From positions 1,874,147-1,938,146 of the forward strand of contig NZ_CP054011.1 in the NCBI RefSeq assembly GCF_013267595.1: a stretch of 64,000 nt of DNA, given 5' to 3'. Made by a program: the position numbers and the translations under genes. Positions 36,918 to 44,779 of the stretch are shown one piece after another. The notes beneath the pieces were generated by a model that saw only the letters and a program-made list of their open reading frames with translations, ran no database searches and was not told the origin of the DNA. The DNA is from Prevotella melaninogenica (GTDB lineage Bacteria > Bacteroidota > Bacteroidia > Bacteroidales > Bacteroidaceae). Every line of letters starts with the position of its first letter. The first letter of the stretch is position 1.

Positions 36918-37376
36918 ATGATTAGGATGAAGAAGTTTCTGTTTATATTCTTTTTAAGCTTGATGGCGGTAGGTAGTATTCATGCTACGAATAGTAGCCA
37001 GATGAAATTCCAACAGGAGAATATGTCTAATATGAAGGCTATTACCTTACCAGAAAATTCTAAAAAGGCTCGGCAAGACACCGTGTCTGTCCTAAAAGAA
37101 TTCCCATTCTTTCCAGGAGATTTTAATGAGTTCATCTTTTCTAACTTTCATTATCCACCATCTTTACAGGAAAATTGTATACAAGGGAGGGAGGTTGTAA
37201 AGTTCTGTGTTAACCCCAAAGGAAAGTGTGATCACTTTTCTATTGTGCGTTCTGTAGACCCTTTGATTGAAAAGGAAGTTCTACGTGTTTTAAAGTTAAT
37301 GCCAAGATGGATATGGAGAGATAGTTCGAAGAAATGTTTGTGGATGGTAAAGGCTGTAGAATTTCAGTTGAGATAA
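36918..37376 (+). CDS. Exported TonB C-terminal-domain protein (paralogue 3 of 3)
   Basis: 152 residues (ATG at 36918 or 36927). Signal peptide ending GSIHA, a linker, then the TonB_C domain (FPGDFNEFIFSNFHYPPSLQENCIQGREVVKFCV...RSVDPLIEKEVLRVLKLMPRW). It is separated from paralogue 2 by 277 bp containing a repeat array, so it may be transcribed on its own. The three paralogues differ strongly in the linker but keep the FPGD start and LRVLKLMP helix, which marks an old tandem duplication. Confidence 0.78.
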   Translation: MIRMKKFLFIFFLSLMAVGSIHATNSSQMKFQQENMSNMKAITLPENSKKARQDTVSVLKEFPFFPGDFNEFIFSNFHYPPSLQENCIQGREVVKFCVNPKGKCDHFSIVRSVDPLIEKEVLRVLKLMPRWIWRDSSKKCLWMVKAVEFQLR

Positions 37377-37588
37377 GAACTGATAATCGTTTAATCGGCT
37401 GTCTTGTTTTGAGATATAGATGTTTTTGTGAGGAGATAAAGCCATGTTGTAGGAGATAATACCGATGAAATCGTCATAATTTATAGTCTATTGTTAAACA
37501 AGACTATGTCTTAAAGTAATCCAGTGTTAGTTAGAACGAAACAATACTTAAGAATCTATAAGTTTCTACCTTAAAATTCCAATGGCTT

Positions 37589-37622
37589 TTTGCACCCATC
37601 TTATTCTTTTATCGTACCTTTG
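37589..37622 (+). promoter_or_regulatory. Promoter of gpmI
   Basis: TTTG at 37589-37592, 22 bp and TACCTTTG at 37615-37622. The rest of the 306-bp gap 37377-37682 shows no other feature. Confidence 0.7.
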
Positions 37623-37682
37623 CAGTAACAAAAATAATAATAGGTAATAAACGAAGATAATAACAAAAATAAAGGAATAATT

Positions 37683-39200
37683 ATGGCAAAGAAAGCTTTA
37701 TTGATGATCCTTGATGGATGGGGTAACGGTAAGCATGGTAAGGGTGATGTAATCTATAACACACCAACTCCATACTTAGATTATTTGAATGCAGTTAGTG
37801 CACACTCTGAGTTGCAGGCATCAGGTGAAGATGTCGGACTGCCAGATGGTCAGATGGGTAACTCTGAGGTTGGTCACTTGAATATAGGTGCAGGTCGTAT
37901 TGTTTATCAGGACCTCGTTAAGATTAACAAAGCTTGTCAGAGCGGTGACATCTTGAAGAACCAAGGTATTATTGATGCATATAGCTATGCACAGAAGAAT
38001 GGTAAGAAACTTCACTTGATGGGTCTGACCTCTACGGGTGGTGTTCACTCATCACTTGATCACCTCTTCAAGTTTATTGAGATTGGTAAGGAGTATAACC
38101 TTAAGGACGTTTACGTTCATTGTTTTATGGACGGACGTGATACAGACCCAAAGAGTGGTGCTGGTTTCGTTGCTGAGATTCAGAAGGTTTGCGATGCGAA
38201 TGATGCACATATCGCTTCAGTCGTTGGTCGTTTCTATGCAATGGACCGCGATAAGCGTTGGAATCGTGTGAAAGAAGCGTACGACTTGCTCGTTGAGGGT
38301 AAGGGCGTACAGGCTACTGACATGGTTAAAGCGATTGAGGCAAGCTATGCAGAAGGTGTGACAGACGAGTTTATCAAGCCTATCACAAACTCTTCTGTGA
38401 ATGGTAAGATTGAGGAGGGTGACGTAGTTATCTTCATTAACTTCCGTAACGACCGTGCTAAGGAGTTGACATCTGTGCTCACACAGCAGGACCTCCCAGA
38501 GGAAGGTATGCACACAATTAAGGATCTGCAGTTCTACTGTATGACTCCATACGATGCAAACTTTAAGAACGTGAATATTCTCTTCTCTAAGGAGAACGTA
38601 ATGGATACATTAGGTGAATACCTCAGCAAGCTCGGTAAGAAGCAGCTTCATACAGCCGAGACAGAGAAGTATGCACACGTAACCTTCTTCTTCAATGGTG
38701 GTCGTGAGCAGCCTTATGAGGGTGAAGATCGTATCTTGGTTCCTTCTCCAAAGGTTGCGACATATGACTTGCAGCCAGAGATGAGTGCCTTCGAGGTGAA
38801 AGATAAGCTTGTTGGTGCTATCAATACACAGGAGTATGACTTCATCGTTGTGAACTTCGCTAACGGTGATATGGTTGGTCATACAGGTGTTTATAATGCC
38901 ATTGCAAAGGCTGTATGGGCTGTTGACCAGTGTGTTAAGGAGGTTGTTGAGGCTGCGAAGGCTAACGATTATGAGACAATCATCATCGCTGACCATGGTA
39001 ATGCAGACAACGCAATCAATGAGGATGGAACTCCAAACACTGCTCACTCACTCAACCCAGTACCATTCATCTATGTTACAAACAACAATTCTGCAACAGT
39101 GAAGAATGGTCGTTTGGCTGACGTTGCACCTTCTATCCTTCATATTATGGGCTTAGAACAGCCTGCAGATATGACAGGTGAGAATCTTATTACAGATTAA
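37683..39200 (+). CDS. gpmI: 2,3-bisphosphoglycerate-independent phosphoglycerate mutase
   Basis: 505 residues. It interconverts 3- and 2-phosphoglycerate in glycolysis, using two Mn ions and a phosphoserine intermediate. The metal site D11 in [10 protein letters not shown], the catalytic S61 in [15 protein letters not shown], the [12 protein letters not shown] and YAMDRDKRW motifs, and the metal-binding IADHGNADN and [11 protein letters not shown] are all visible. It is monocistronic between its own promoter and terminator. Codon use looks that of a highly expressed gene (uniform GGT, CGT and AAG). Confidence 0.98.
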   Translation: MAKKALLMILDGWGNGKHGKGDVIYNTPTPYLDYLNAVSAHSELQASGEDVGLPDGQMGNSEVGHLNIGAGRIVYQDLVKINKACQSGDILKNQGIIDAYSYAQKNGKKLHLMGLTSTGGVHSSLDHLFKFIEIGKEYNLKDVYVHCFMDGRDTDPKSGAGFVAEIQKVCDANDAHIASVVGRFYAMDRDKRWNRVKEAYDLLVEGKGVQATDMVKAIEASYAEGVTDEFIKPITNSSVNGKIEEGDVVIFINFRNDRAKELTSVLTQQDLPEEGMHTIKDLQFYCMTPYDANFKNVNILFSKENVMDTLGEYLSKLGKKQLHTAETEKYAHVTFFFNGGREQPYEGEDRILVPSPKVATYDLQPEMSAFEVKDKLVGAINTQEYDFIVVNFANGDMVGHTGVYNAIAKAVWAVDQCVKEVVEAAKANDYETIIIADHGNADNAINEDGTPNTAHSLNPVPFIYVTNNNSATVKNGRLADVAPSILHIMGLEQPADMTGENLITD

Positions 39201-39228
39201 TCAAAGGTTAATTATATTAAATTAGGCA

Positions 39229-39268
39229 AATCCCAAAGGTCTTTTATGGCTTTTGGGATTTGTTTTTA
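39229..39268 (+). terminator. Terminator of gpmI
   Basis: CAAATCCCAAAAG-like stem: CAAATCCCAAA (39229) pairs with TTTGGGATTTG (to 39263), followed by TTTTT. A TATCTTTG box (39271-39278) lies right after it and may serve the next gene. Confidence 0.85.
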
Positions 39269-39345
39269 TTATCTTTGCTGCCGTGAGTCGTCTTTCGACT
39301 CTAATATTATATAGGTATTAGTATTTATTTTTAAGATTAAAGACA

Positions 39346-39948
39346 ATGAAGAATCGTAAGTTAGTATTATCATTAGTAGCCCTTGCAGGACTCTCTTCTC
39401 TTAGCGCACAAGCACAGACCAACAATACAGAAAAGCCTCATGAGACTATCATGCAGCGTGTTGACACGTTGGCAAAAAAGGTAGGTGCTGATGTTAAACA
39501 TGCAGAAGGTGTGGAGAAAGCTAAGTTAAACGCTGATGCACAGAAGGTAGGTGCTGCCGTTAAGAAGGCTGAAACTACTGAGAAAGCAAAGCTCAACGCA
39601 GACAAGCAGAGAGTTAAGGCAGACCTTGCTAAGGACAAGGAGAAAGTAAACAAGGTTTATCAGGATGATAAGGCAAAGTTCAATGCTGATGTAAAGAAGG
39701 CTGAGAACGGTCTTGCTAAAGATGAGCAGAAAGTAAAGAATACTTATCGTAAGGATGAGGCAAAGGTAAAGCAGGGTTTTGCTAAGGATAAGCAGAAAGT
39801 AAGAAACGCATATCGTAAGGACAAGGCAAAGGTTAAGGCTGGCGTAAAAAAGGTTAAGCAAGGTCTTGCTAAGGACGGACAGAAAATCAAGAACACTTAT
39901 AACAAGGACAAGGCGAAGGTTAAAGCGTTCTTTAAGAAGGAGAAATAA
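39346..39948 (+). CDS. Exported Lys/Ala-rich repeat protein, coiled coil, unknown function
   Basis: 200 residues with a signal peptide (ending LSAQAQ). The mature part is extremely basic, with Lys about every third residue. It is built of repeats of 20-22 residues in the pattern LAKD.QKVKNTY.KD.AKVK (clear copies from about residue 80 to the end); the first part has shorter units (EKAKLNAD.QKV). No Cys is present. It should form long helices in the periplasm or outside the cell. The basic charge suggests binding to nucleic acid or an acidic polymer, which is a guess. A terminator follows. Confidence 0.8.
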   Translation: MKNRKLVLSLVALAGLSSLSAQAQTNNTEKPHETIMQRVDTLAKKVGADVKHAEGVEKAKLNADAQKVGAAVKKAETTEKAKLNADKQRVKADLAKDKEKVNKVYQDDKAKFNADVKKAENGLAKDEQKVKNTYRKDEAKVKQGFAKDKQKVRNAYRKDKAKVKAGVKKVKQGLAKDGQKIKNTYNKDKAKVKAFFKKEK

Positions 39949-39985
39949 TTTGCTTAAATAGAAACAATTATTTAATTGTAGATAA

Positions 39986-40015
39986 AAGAGTCGTGTTCAT
40001 TCACGGCCCTTTTTG
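39986..40015 (+). terminator. Terminator after the Lys-rich repeat protein gene
   Basis: GTCGTG pairs with CACGGC (including one G-T) around TTCATT, flanked by AAAAGA on the left and CCTTTTT on the right. Confidence 0.65.
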
Positions 40016-40291
40016 TGTTCTTCCGTTAAAAGCGTAGATTGTTAATAGAATGAGATTAATCTACATATAGGGTATGATTTCCCCCAATAATATAGTTTTA
40101 TAAAGGCTCAACACCCAACAACCATCACCCAACACCAGTATGATTACCCCCTATTGGATGGTTTAAGAACGGGAGATAAACTACATGATAAATATAATTA
40201 GGTGCGATGTCTATCTGCTTTCTACAAACAACTTACTCCCTCATTAGTTGAGTTTTGTAATTTATTTTCATGCAGTTCAAAACCAATACAT

Positions 40292-40390
40292 GCTCTTTTG
40301 GCTTCTTAAAGACGCCCTTTTGGCTTGCAAAAGATGCCCTTTAGGACCCTTATTAACGCCCTTTTGAAGTCCAATTAAGTACCTTTTACT
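40292..40390. repeat. 22-bp-period array, GCCCTTTTGG family
   Basis: Units start at 40292 (GCTCTTTTGG), 40314 (GCCCTTTTGG), 40336 (GCCCTTTAGG), 40358 (GCCCTTTTGA) and 40380 (TACCTTTTAC), exactly 22 bp apart. Unlike the other two families the conserved core is not palindromic. It lies in the 940-bp gap 39949-40887. The rest of the gap holds a short CACCCAACA-rich stretch (40105-40138) and AT-rich sequence, with no gene that I can see. Confidence 0.85.
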
Positions 40391-40782
40391 TTACTACTTT
40401 ATAACTAATTGATTTCCTGTTAATTATAAACCTGCTTTTAGTATGTGATTTTGCCGTTATTTATGGATGTTTCGTTAGAAATTGTGTAATGATTTTTCAA
40501 ACACTTGTCTGCAGAATTTTGAAGTCTTAAATTGAAATGGTTTTCAATGTTAGAGGATGATAATAGGATAGATACTTGACTGTCTTAGCTATGTTTTTGT
40601 TTAATGAGTAACTTCAGTTTTTCCTTTAAAGCAATACAAAAAGCGTCTACGCATTTAATGGAAGAACCTCTTTTTGTTTGTTGGTAAGGAAAAAGAACGA
40701 TTAAGATTGTGGTTTACATAAATTCACTAAACAAATAATCAGATTTTAATAAATCTAAAATTTATAAACAGAATGAATCTTT

Positions 40783-40816
40783 TTTGCAGTTGAAACTTCT
40801 TTTTTCATTACCTTTG
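40783..40816 (+). promoter_or_regulatory. Promoter of the Cys-rich exported protein gene
   Basis: TTTG at 40783-40786, 22 bp and TACCTTTG at 40809-40816, about 70 bp before the ATG. Confidence 0.7.
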
Positions 40817-40887
40817 CGCCCATAAGGAATTATATCCTTTCCGAGTTTTAAAGATATTAATGTGTAATTTTTAAACAGTAAAAGATT

Positions 40888-41193
40888 ATGGATTTTAAGA
40901 AAATAGCATTATCATTTGTAGTAGCATTTAGCGTATGTTCACTTAGTGCACAGGCACAGAGTCAGTGTTCAAAGAAGTGTGATAAGGCTCCAAATGAGCA
41001 GGTAGAGAAGGGCAAGCAGTGCGATAAGGCAGGTAAGGCTTGTGATGAGAAGGCTGAGAAGGCTTGTGATAAGCAGGCAGGTAGCTGCTGCAAGAAGCAG
41101 GAAAAGGCTTGCGATAAGTCTGCTAAGTCTTGCGACAAGGCAAGACAGGCTGGTAGCTGCTGCAAGAAGCAGGCTCAGCCAAAGAAGAAGTAA
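40888..41193 (+). CDS. Small exported Cys/Lys-rich protein, possible metal binder
   Basis: 101 residues. The signal peptide (ending LSAQAQ) is nearly the same as that of the Lys-rich repeat protein upstream. The mature part of about 77 residues has 11 Cys, mostly in CDK units (KKCDKA, KQCDKA, KACDE, KACDK, KSCDKA) and two identical QAGSCCKKQ blocks. It has no aromatic residues. This is metallothionein-like in composition, but exported. It could bind metal or be disulfide-linked in the envelope. I know no named family. It has its own promoter and a strong terminator, which suggests substantial expression. Confidence 0.8.
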   Translation: MDFKKIALSFVVAFSVCSLSAQAQSQCSKKCDKAPNEQVEKGKQCDKAGKACDEKAEKACDKQAGSCCKKQEKACDKSAKSCDKARQAGSCCKKQAQPKKK

Positions 41194-41214
41194 TAGTTTA
41201 GCTTTAAAAATAAG

Positions 41215-41243
41215 AAAGTCGTGTCGAAAGGCACGACTTTTTT
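41215..41243 (+). terminator. Terminator after the Cys-rich protein gene
   Basis: AAAGTCGTG pairs with CACGACTTT (9 bp) around TCGAAAGG, then TTT. The T run overlaps the -33 box of the next promoter. Confidence 0.9.
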
Positions 41244-41272
41244 GTTGTTATCAGAACTTTATCGTACTTTTG
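41241..41272 (+). promoter_or_regulatory. Promoter of the uracil-DNA glycosylase genes
   Basis: TTTG at 41241-41244, exactly 20 bp and TACTTTTG at 41265-41272. Two further TAnnTTTG boxes (41311, 41331) lack a good -33 partner. Confidence 0.75.
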
Positions 41273-41356
41273 TAGTAACAAAACTGCATGTTGTAAGATG
41301 TGATAAGTTATATCTTTGTTTTAATCTTATTACATTTGCAGATAACAATCATAGCT

Positions 41357-42022
41357 ATGGGTGTAAAGATAGAACCATCGTGGGAACAACAACTGAGAGG
41401 AGAGTTTGAGAAGCCTTACTTCCTGCAGTTGGTTGAGCAGGTGAGACAAGAGTATGCACAGCAGCCTTGTTATCTTCCGGGGAAGTTGATATTCAATGCC
41501 TTTAATCTTTGTCCTTTCGATAAAGTAAGGGTTGTGATTATTGGGCAAGACCCTTATCATGAGCCTGGACAAGCGATGGGATTGAGTTTCTCCGTACCTG
41601 AGGGAGTACAGCTTCCTCCATCATTGCAGAATATCTATAAGGAGATTGCAGCTGACTTGGGTACACCGATTCATCAGTCTGGCGACTTAACACGATGGGC
41701 AGAGCAAGGAGTTCTCCTGCTGAATGCTACACTTACCGTTCGTGCACACGTCGCTAATAGTCACCAGCGATTAGGATGGGGAACCTTTACCGATGCAGCT
41801 ATCAAGGCACTTAGTGATGGACGAGAGAACTTAGTCTTTATGCTTTGGGGCGTTTTTGCGTGTAGTAAGAAGGCACTGATCGACCAGCAGCGACATTGTG
41901 TTATAGAAAGTGTACACCCTTCGCAACGCTTTGCTAATCGTGGTGGATGGTTTGGGCAGCACCAGTTCTCACGTTGTAACGCCTACTTAACTGCTTGTGG
42001 CGCACAGCCTATAGAGTGGTAG
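41357..42022 (+). CDS. ung: Uracil-DNA glycosylase, family 1 (copy 1)
   Basis: 221 residues from the ATG at 41357, which gives MGVKIEPSWEQQL, the usual N terminus; upstream codons are a hydrophobic artefact. It removes uracil from DNA. The catalytic motif GQDPYH (63-68) is intact, as are LLLNATLTV and GWGTFTD. The DNA-intercalation motif, normally HPSPL, reads HPSQR (187-191), so the inserting Leu is missing. It ends QPIEW. A second, diverged copy begins 15 bp downstream. Confidence 0.92.
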   Translation: MGVKIEPSWEQQLRGEFEKPYFLQLVEQVRQEYAQQPCYLPGKLIFNAFNLCPFDKVRVVIIGQDPYHEPGQAMGLSFSVPEGVQLPPSLQNIYKEIAADLGTPIHQSGDLTRWAEQGVLLLNATLTVRAHVANSHQRLGWGTFTDAAIKALSDGRENLVFMLWGVFACSKKALIDQQRHCVIESVHPSQRFANRGGWFGQHQFSRCNAYLTACGAQPIEW

Positions 42023-42037
42023 TGATAATCAATAGCA

Positions 42038-42727
42038 ATGGAATGGATTTTAGAAGAGTCGTGGCGTGAAAAGCTGAAAGACGAAATGGGTAAACCCTAC
42101 TACAGGGAATTGGTTGATAAGGTGCAAGAGGAGTATGAGAATGAGACTTGCTATCCGCCAGAAGATAAGATTTTCAATGCCTTAAATCTTTGTCCTTTTG
42201 ATAAGGTAAAGGTTGTCATTATGGGGCAGGACCCTTATTTCAATCCTGGTCAGGCTATGGGGCTGAGTTTTTCCGTGCCTGAAGGCACACAGCTTCCACC
42301 TTCATTGCAGACTCTATACAGGGCACTCAAGATTAGTCTTGATGCCTCTGATAAGCCTTCGGGGAATCTTACACGTTGGGTTGAGCAGGGAGTCTTGTTG
42401 TTGAATACGACATTGACTGTGCGTAAGGATAATCCTAACAGCCATCGGAAATACAAGTGGTGGCGTTTTACAGATGCTGTAATCAAGGCTTTGGATGCTG
42501 AGCGTGAGCATATTGTCTTTATGTTATGGGGACGTATAGCACAGCGTAAGGAACGATTGGTCCACGTAGATAATGACAGACACATGGTATTGAAGGCGAT
42601 ACATCCTTCACCTTTGGCTGTCCGCCGTAAAGGAGAATGGGATGGGAAAGAACATTTCATGTGCTGCAATAAGTATTTAAATGAGTATGGAATTGCACCT
42701 ATTGAGTGGACGGTAGTGAGTGAATAA
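42038..42727 (+). CDS. Uracil-DNA glycosylase paralogue (copy 2, altered catalytic motif)
   Basis: 229 residues, roughly half identical to copy 1 over its whole length, in the same operon (15-bp gap). The catalytic motif is GQDPYF (63-68): the Asp water activator is kept but the final His is Phe. The intercalation motif HPSPL (189-193) is intact, unlike in copy 1. The GWGTFTD region reads KWWRFTD. It may be a glycosylase with changed specificity or activity, or a damage-binding protein. It is not a plain pseudogene, since the frame is intact and conserved elsewhere. Confidence 0.85.
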   Translation: MEWILEESWREKLKDEMGKPYYRELVDKVQEEYENETCYPPEDKIFNALNLCPFDKVKVVIMGQDPYFNPGQAMGLSFSVPEGTQLPPSLQTLYRALKISLDASDKPSGNLTRWVEQGVLLLNTTLTVRKDNPNSHRKYKWWRFTDAVIKALDAEREHIVFMLWGRIAQRKERLVHVDNDRHMVLKAIHPSPLAVRRKGEWDGKEHFMCCNKYLNEYGIAPIEWTVVSE

Positions 42728-42888
42728 GTTGACGAATGAATATGTTTATGAGTTCTCGAGTTGCTTGCTTAAAAGACTTTAAGGTGTATCTACCATATAA
42801 GGCTTATAGGGCTAAGATAGTTTGATAACCTAATTAAAGTGTTAAAATCATGTCAGGAGGGAATTATTTATGTGAAAGGAAATATTTA

Positions 42889-42954
42889 TTTTCATGAGAG
42901 AAAATGTTTCTTTTCATGATAATAAATATTTTTCTTCATGAAAATAAATTGAAA
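42889..42954. repeat. 22-bp-period array, TTTTCATGAAA family (copy 2)
   Basis: CATG centres at 42893, 42915 and 42937, spaced 22 bp, each inside TTTTCATGA or TCTTCATGAAAA. A weaker TATG centre lies 24 bp upstream. It lies in the 309-bp gap 42728-43036, about 80 bp before the DUF3109 gene; no promoter box is clear there. Confidence 0.85.
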
Positions 42955-43036
42955 GGGAGTTCTGTTTTAGTGAGAAGATGCTGTTGAGCGAACGGCAAAA
43001 CATAGTTGAAAATGAAATAATTTAGCGTTAAGAAAG

Positions 43037-43627
43037 ATGGGTAATACGTATGATCATATATTCATGGTGGGAGATGTGCTTGTCTCACCAGATATAATCA
43101 ATGTGAAGTTCTGTTGCGACCTTGATAAGTGTCATGGGCAGTGCTGCATTGAGGGAGATGCTGGCGCACCTGTAACATTGGACGAGACGATGGAGATAGA
43201 GAATGTCCTTGATACTGTTTGGGGTGATTTGTCAGCCTCTGGGCAGGCGGTCATAGATAAACAGGGTGTCGCTTACACCGATGAAGAAGGCGATTTGGTG
43301 ACGAGTATCGTTGGTGGTAAGGACTGTGTCTTCACTTGTTATGAGAATGGTTGTTGTCTTTGTGCCTTGGAGCGTTCCTACCGTAATGGCAAAACAGGCT
43401 TCGTAAAACCTATTTCTTGTTCGTTGTATCCAGTTAGAGTGAAAGACTTTGGGAATGGTACCTGTGGTATTAATTACCATCACTGGCGCATCTGTGCTGA
43501 TGCAAGAAAAAAAGGAGAAGAACTAAATCTTCCCCTTTATAAGTTTTTGAAGGAACCCCTTACGCGTAGATTTGGTAAGGAGTGGTATGATGAATTGTGT
43601 GAGGTAGCTGAGCAGTTGTTGGGGTGA
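43037..43627 (+). CDS. DUF3109 Cys-rich protein
   Basis: 196 residues, soluble. Conserved Cys clusters fit the DUF3109 family: KFCCDLDKCHGQCCIEGD (residues 25-43), DCVFTCYENGCCLCALE (97-113), CSLYP and C.INYHHWRIC. The related YkgJ-type proteins are predicted zinc or iron-sulfur binders. The function is not established. A perfect hairpin follows, shared with the convergent AraC gene. Confidence 0.88.
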   Translation: MGNTYDHIFMVGDVLVSPDIINVKFCCDLDKCHGQCCIEGDAGAPVTLDETMEIENVLDTVWGDLSASGQAVIDKQGVAYTDEEGDLVTSIVGGKDCVFTCYENGCCLCALERSYRNGKTGFVKPISCSLYPVRVKDFGNGTCGINYHHWRICADARKKGEELNLPLYKFLKEPLTRRFGKEWYDELCEVAEQLLG

Positions 43628-43631
43628 TTAG

Positions 43632-43675
43632 GCTATTAGGCCAATTAGCCTAATAAGGCTAATAAGCCTAATAGC
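43632..43675. terminator. Bidirectional hairpin made of TAATAAGCC-type repeats
   Basis: GCTATTAGGC pairs with GCCTAATAGC (10 bp, perfect) and the loop holds further TTAGCC/GGCTAA pairing. It sits between convergent genes. It is related in sequence to the repeat between sufD and sufS. Confidence 0.7.
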
Positions 43676-43678
43676 TTG

Positions 43679-44563
43679 TCAACTCTTTCTAAACTTCGAA
43701 GGACTCATGCCCACATGTTCCTTGAAGTATTTACCCATAAAGCTCTGATTGGCGAAGTTTAGCTCGTCAGCAATCTGCTTAATACTCATCGTACTGTTTC
43801 TAAGCATCACACGCAGCTCACGTGTAACGTAGGAGTCAATCCAATCACTTGGTGTACGTCTGCTGACAGTACGCACGGTTTCAGAGAGATATTTAGATGT
43901 GATACACAGTTGTTGTGCGTACCAACTGACACGCCTTTCCGTACGATAGTTCTTCTCCACAGTCTGAATGAAGTCGCGGAAGATAGCTTCAGCACGTGTC
44001 TGTCCGGCTTCTCCAACTTGTTGGAAGCGATAGATGATATCACTCATATCGATGATAAGTGCCTTTAGCATTGTCATAACTAACTCACGACGGAAGCGAT
44101 GACCAGTATCAATAATCTTCTCCTTGATATGCTGAATGTCGTTTTCTAATGCCTTTGCCTGATTGTTATCAAGGTGGAAAACAGGATGGGTACGGGCAAA
44201 GAGGAAGAGAGCAGACAGTTCGTGAACTCCGCTTACAATGTTCTGAAAGAAGTCATAAGATAGGATGAGGGCAATCCCCTTGCAATCACGTGAGAGCATA
44301 TAGTCTGCAACTACCTGTTCTTCGCTGATGATAATGACGTCCCCAGCACCCACCTCGTGCATCTTTGTATCAACAGTATATTGTGCATGACCGCTGGTAC
44401 AGAGGGCAAGAAAGAGAGACTTCATACGAGAAGGATTGGTAGGAAGTGGTACTTGCGTAATATCCTCGAAGAGAATAAGGTCGTTATCAATAAATTTACC
44501 TTCAGGATAGACAGCTCTTGCTTGTGCTACATTAACTTCGATAAGCCTTATCTTTTTGTTCAT
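43679..44563 (-). CDS. AraC-family transcriptional regulator
   Basis: 294 residues from the ATG at 44563 (MNKKIRLIEVN). A cupin-like N-terminal sensor domain precedes a C-terminal double helix-turn-helix of about 100 residues: SWYAQQLCITSKYLSETVRTVSRR and SIKQIADELNFANQSFMGKYFKEHVGMSPSKFRKS. The second is typical AraC. A TATATTTG box (44592-44585) lies just upstream on the minus strand. Ligand and targets are unknown. Confidence 0.92.
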   Translation of the reverse strand: MNKKIRLIEVNVAQARAVYPEGKFIDNDLILFEDITQVPLPTNPSRMKSLFLALCTSGHAQYTVDTKMHEVGAGDVIIISEEQVVADYMLSRDCKGIALILSYDFFQNIVSGVHELSALFLFARTHPVFHLDNNQAKALENDIQHIKEKIIDTGHRFRRELVMTMLKALIIDMSDIIYRFQQVGEAGQTRAEAIFRDFIQTVEKNYRTERRVSWYAQQLCITSKYLSETVRTVSRRTPSDWIDSYVTRELRVMLRNSTMSIKQIADELNFANQSFMGKYFKEHVGMSPSKFRKS

Positions 44564-44689
44564 TTTCCTATTGTTTTGAAGTTGCAAATATACTCATTTA
44601 TTTCTTCTTTCGAAAAGTTTATGTGGGAAAAAGAACAATATTCATAGTAATAAAAGCGATAATAAGCGATTATAGGTGATAATTAGGAG

Positions 44690-44730
44690 AAAATAAAAAC
44701 TCCCTTTCTCGTTTTGTGAGAAAGGGAGTC
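44690..44730 (-). terminator. Terminator of gyrB (minus strand)
   Basis: ACTCCCTTTCTC pairs with GAGAAAGGGAGT (12 bp, perfect). On the minus strand it is followed by TTTTTATTT. Confidence 0.9.
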
Positions 44731-44779
44731 TCTTTATGTTTTCAGCTTTAGAAGCTGTGTAGAATCTACTTAGAAAAGT

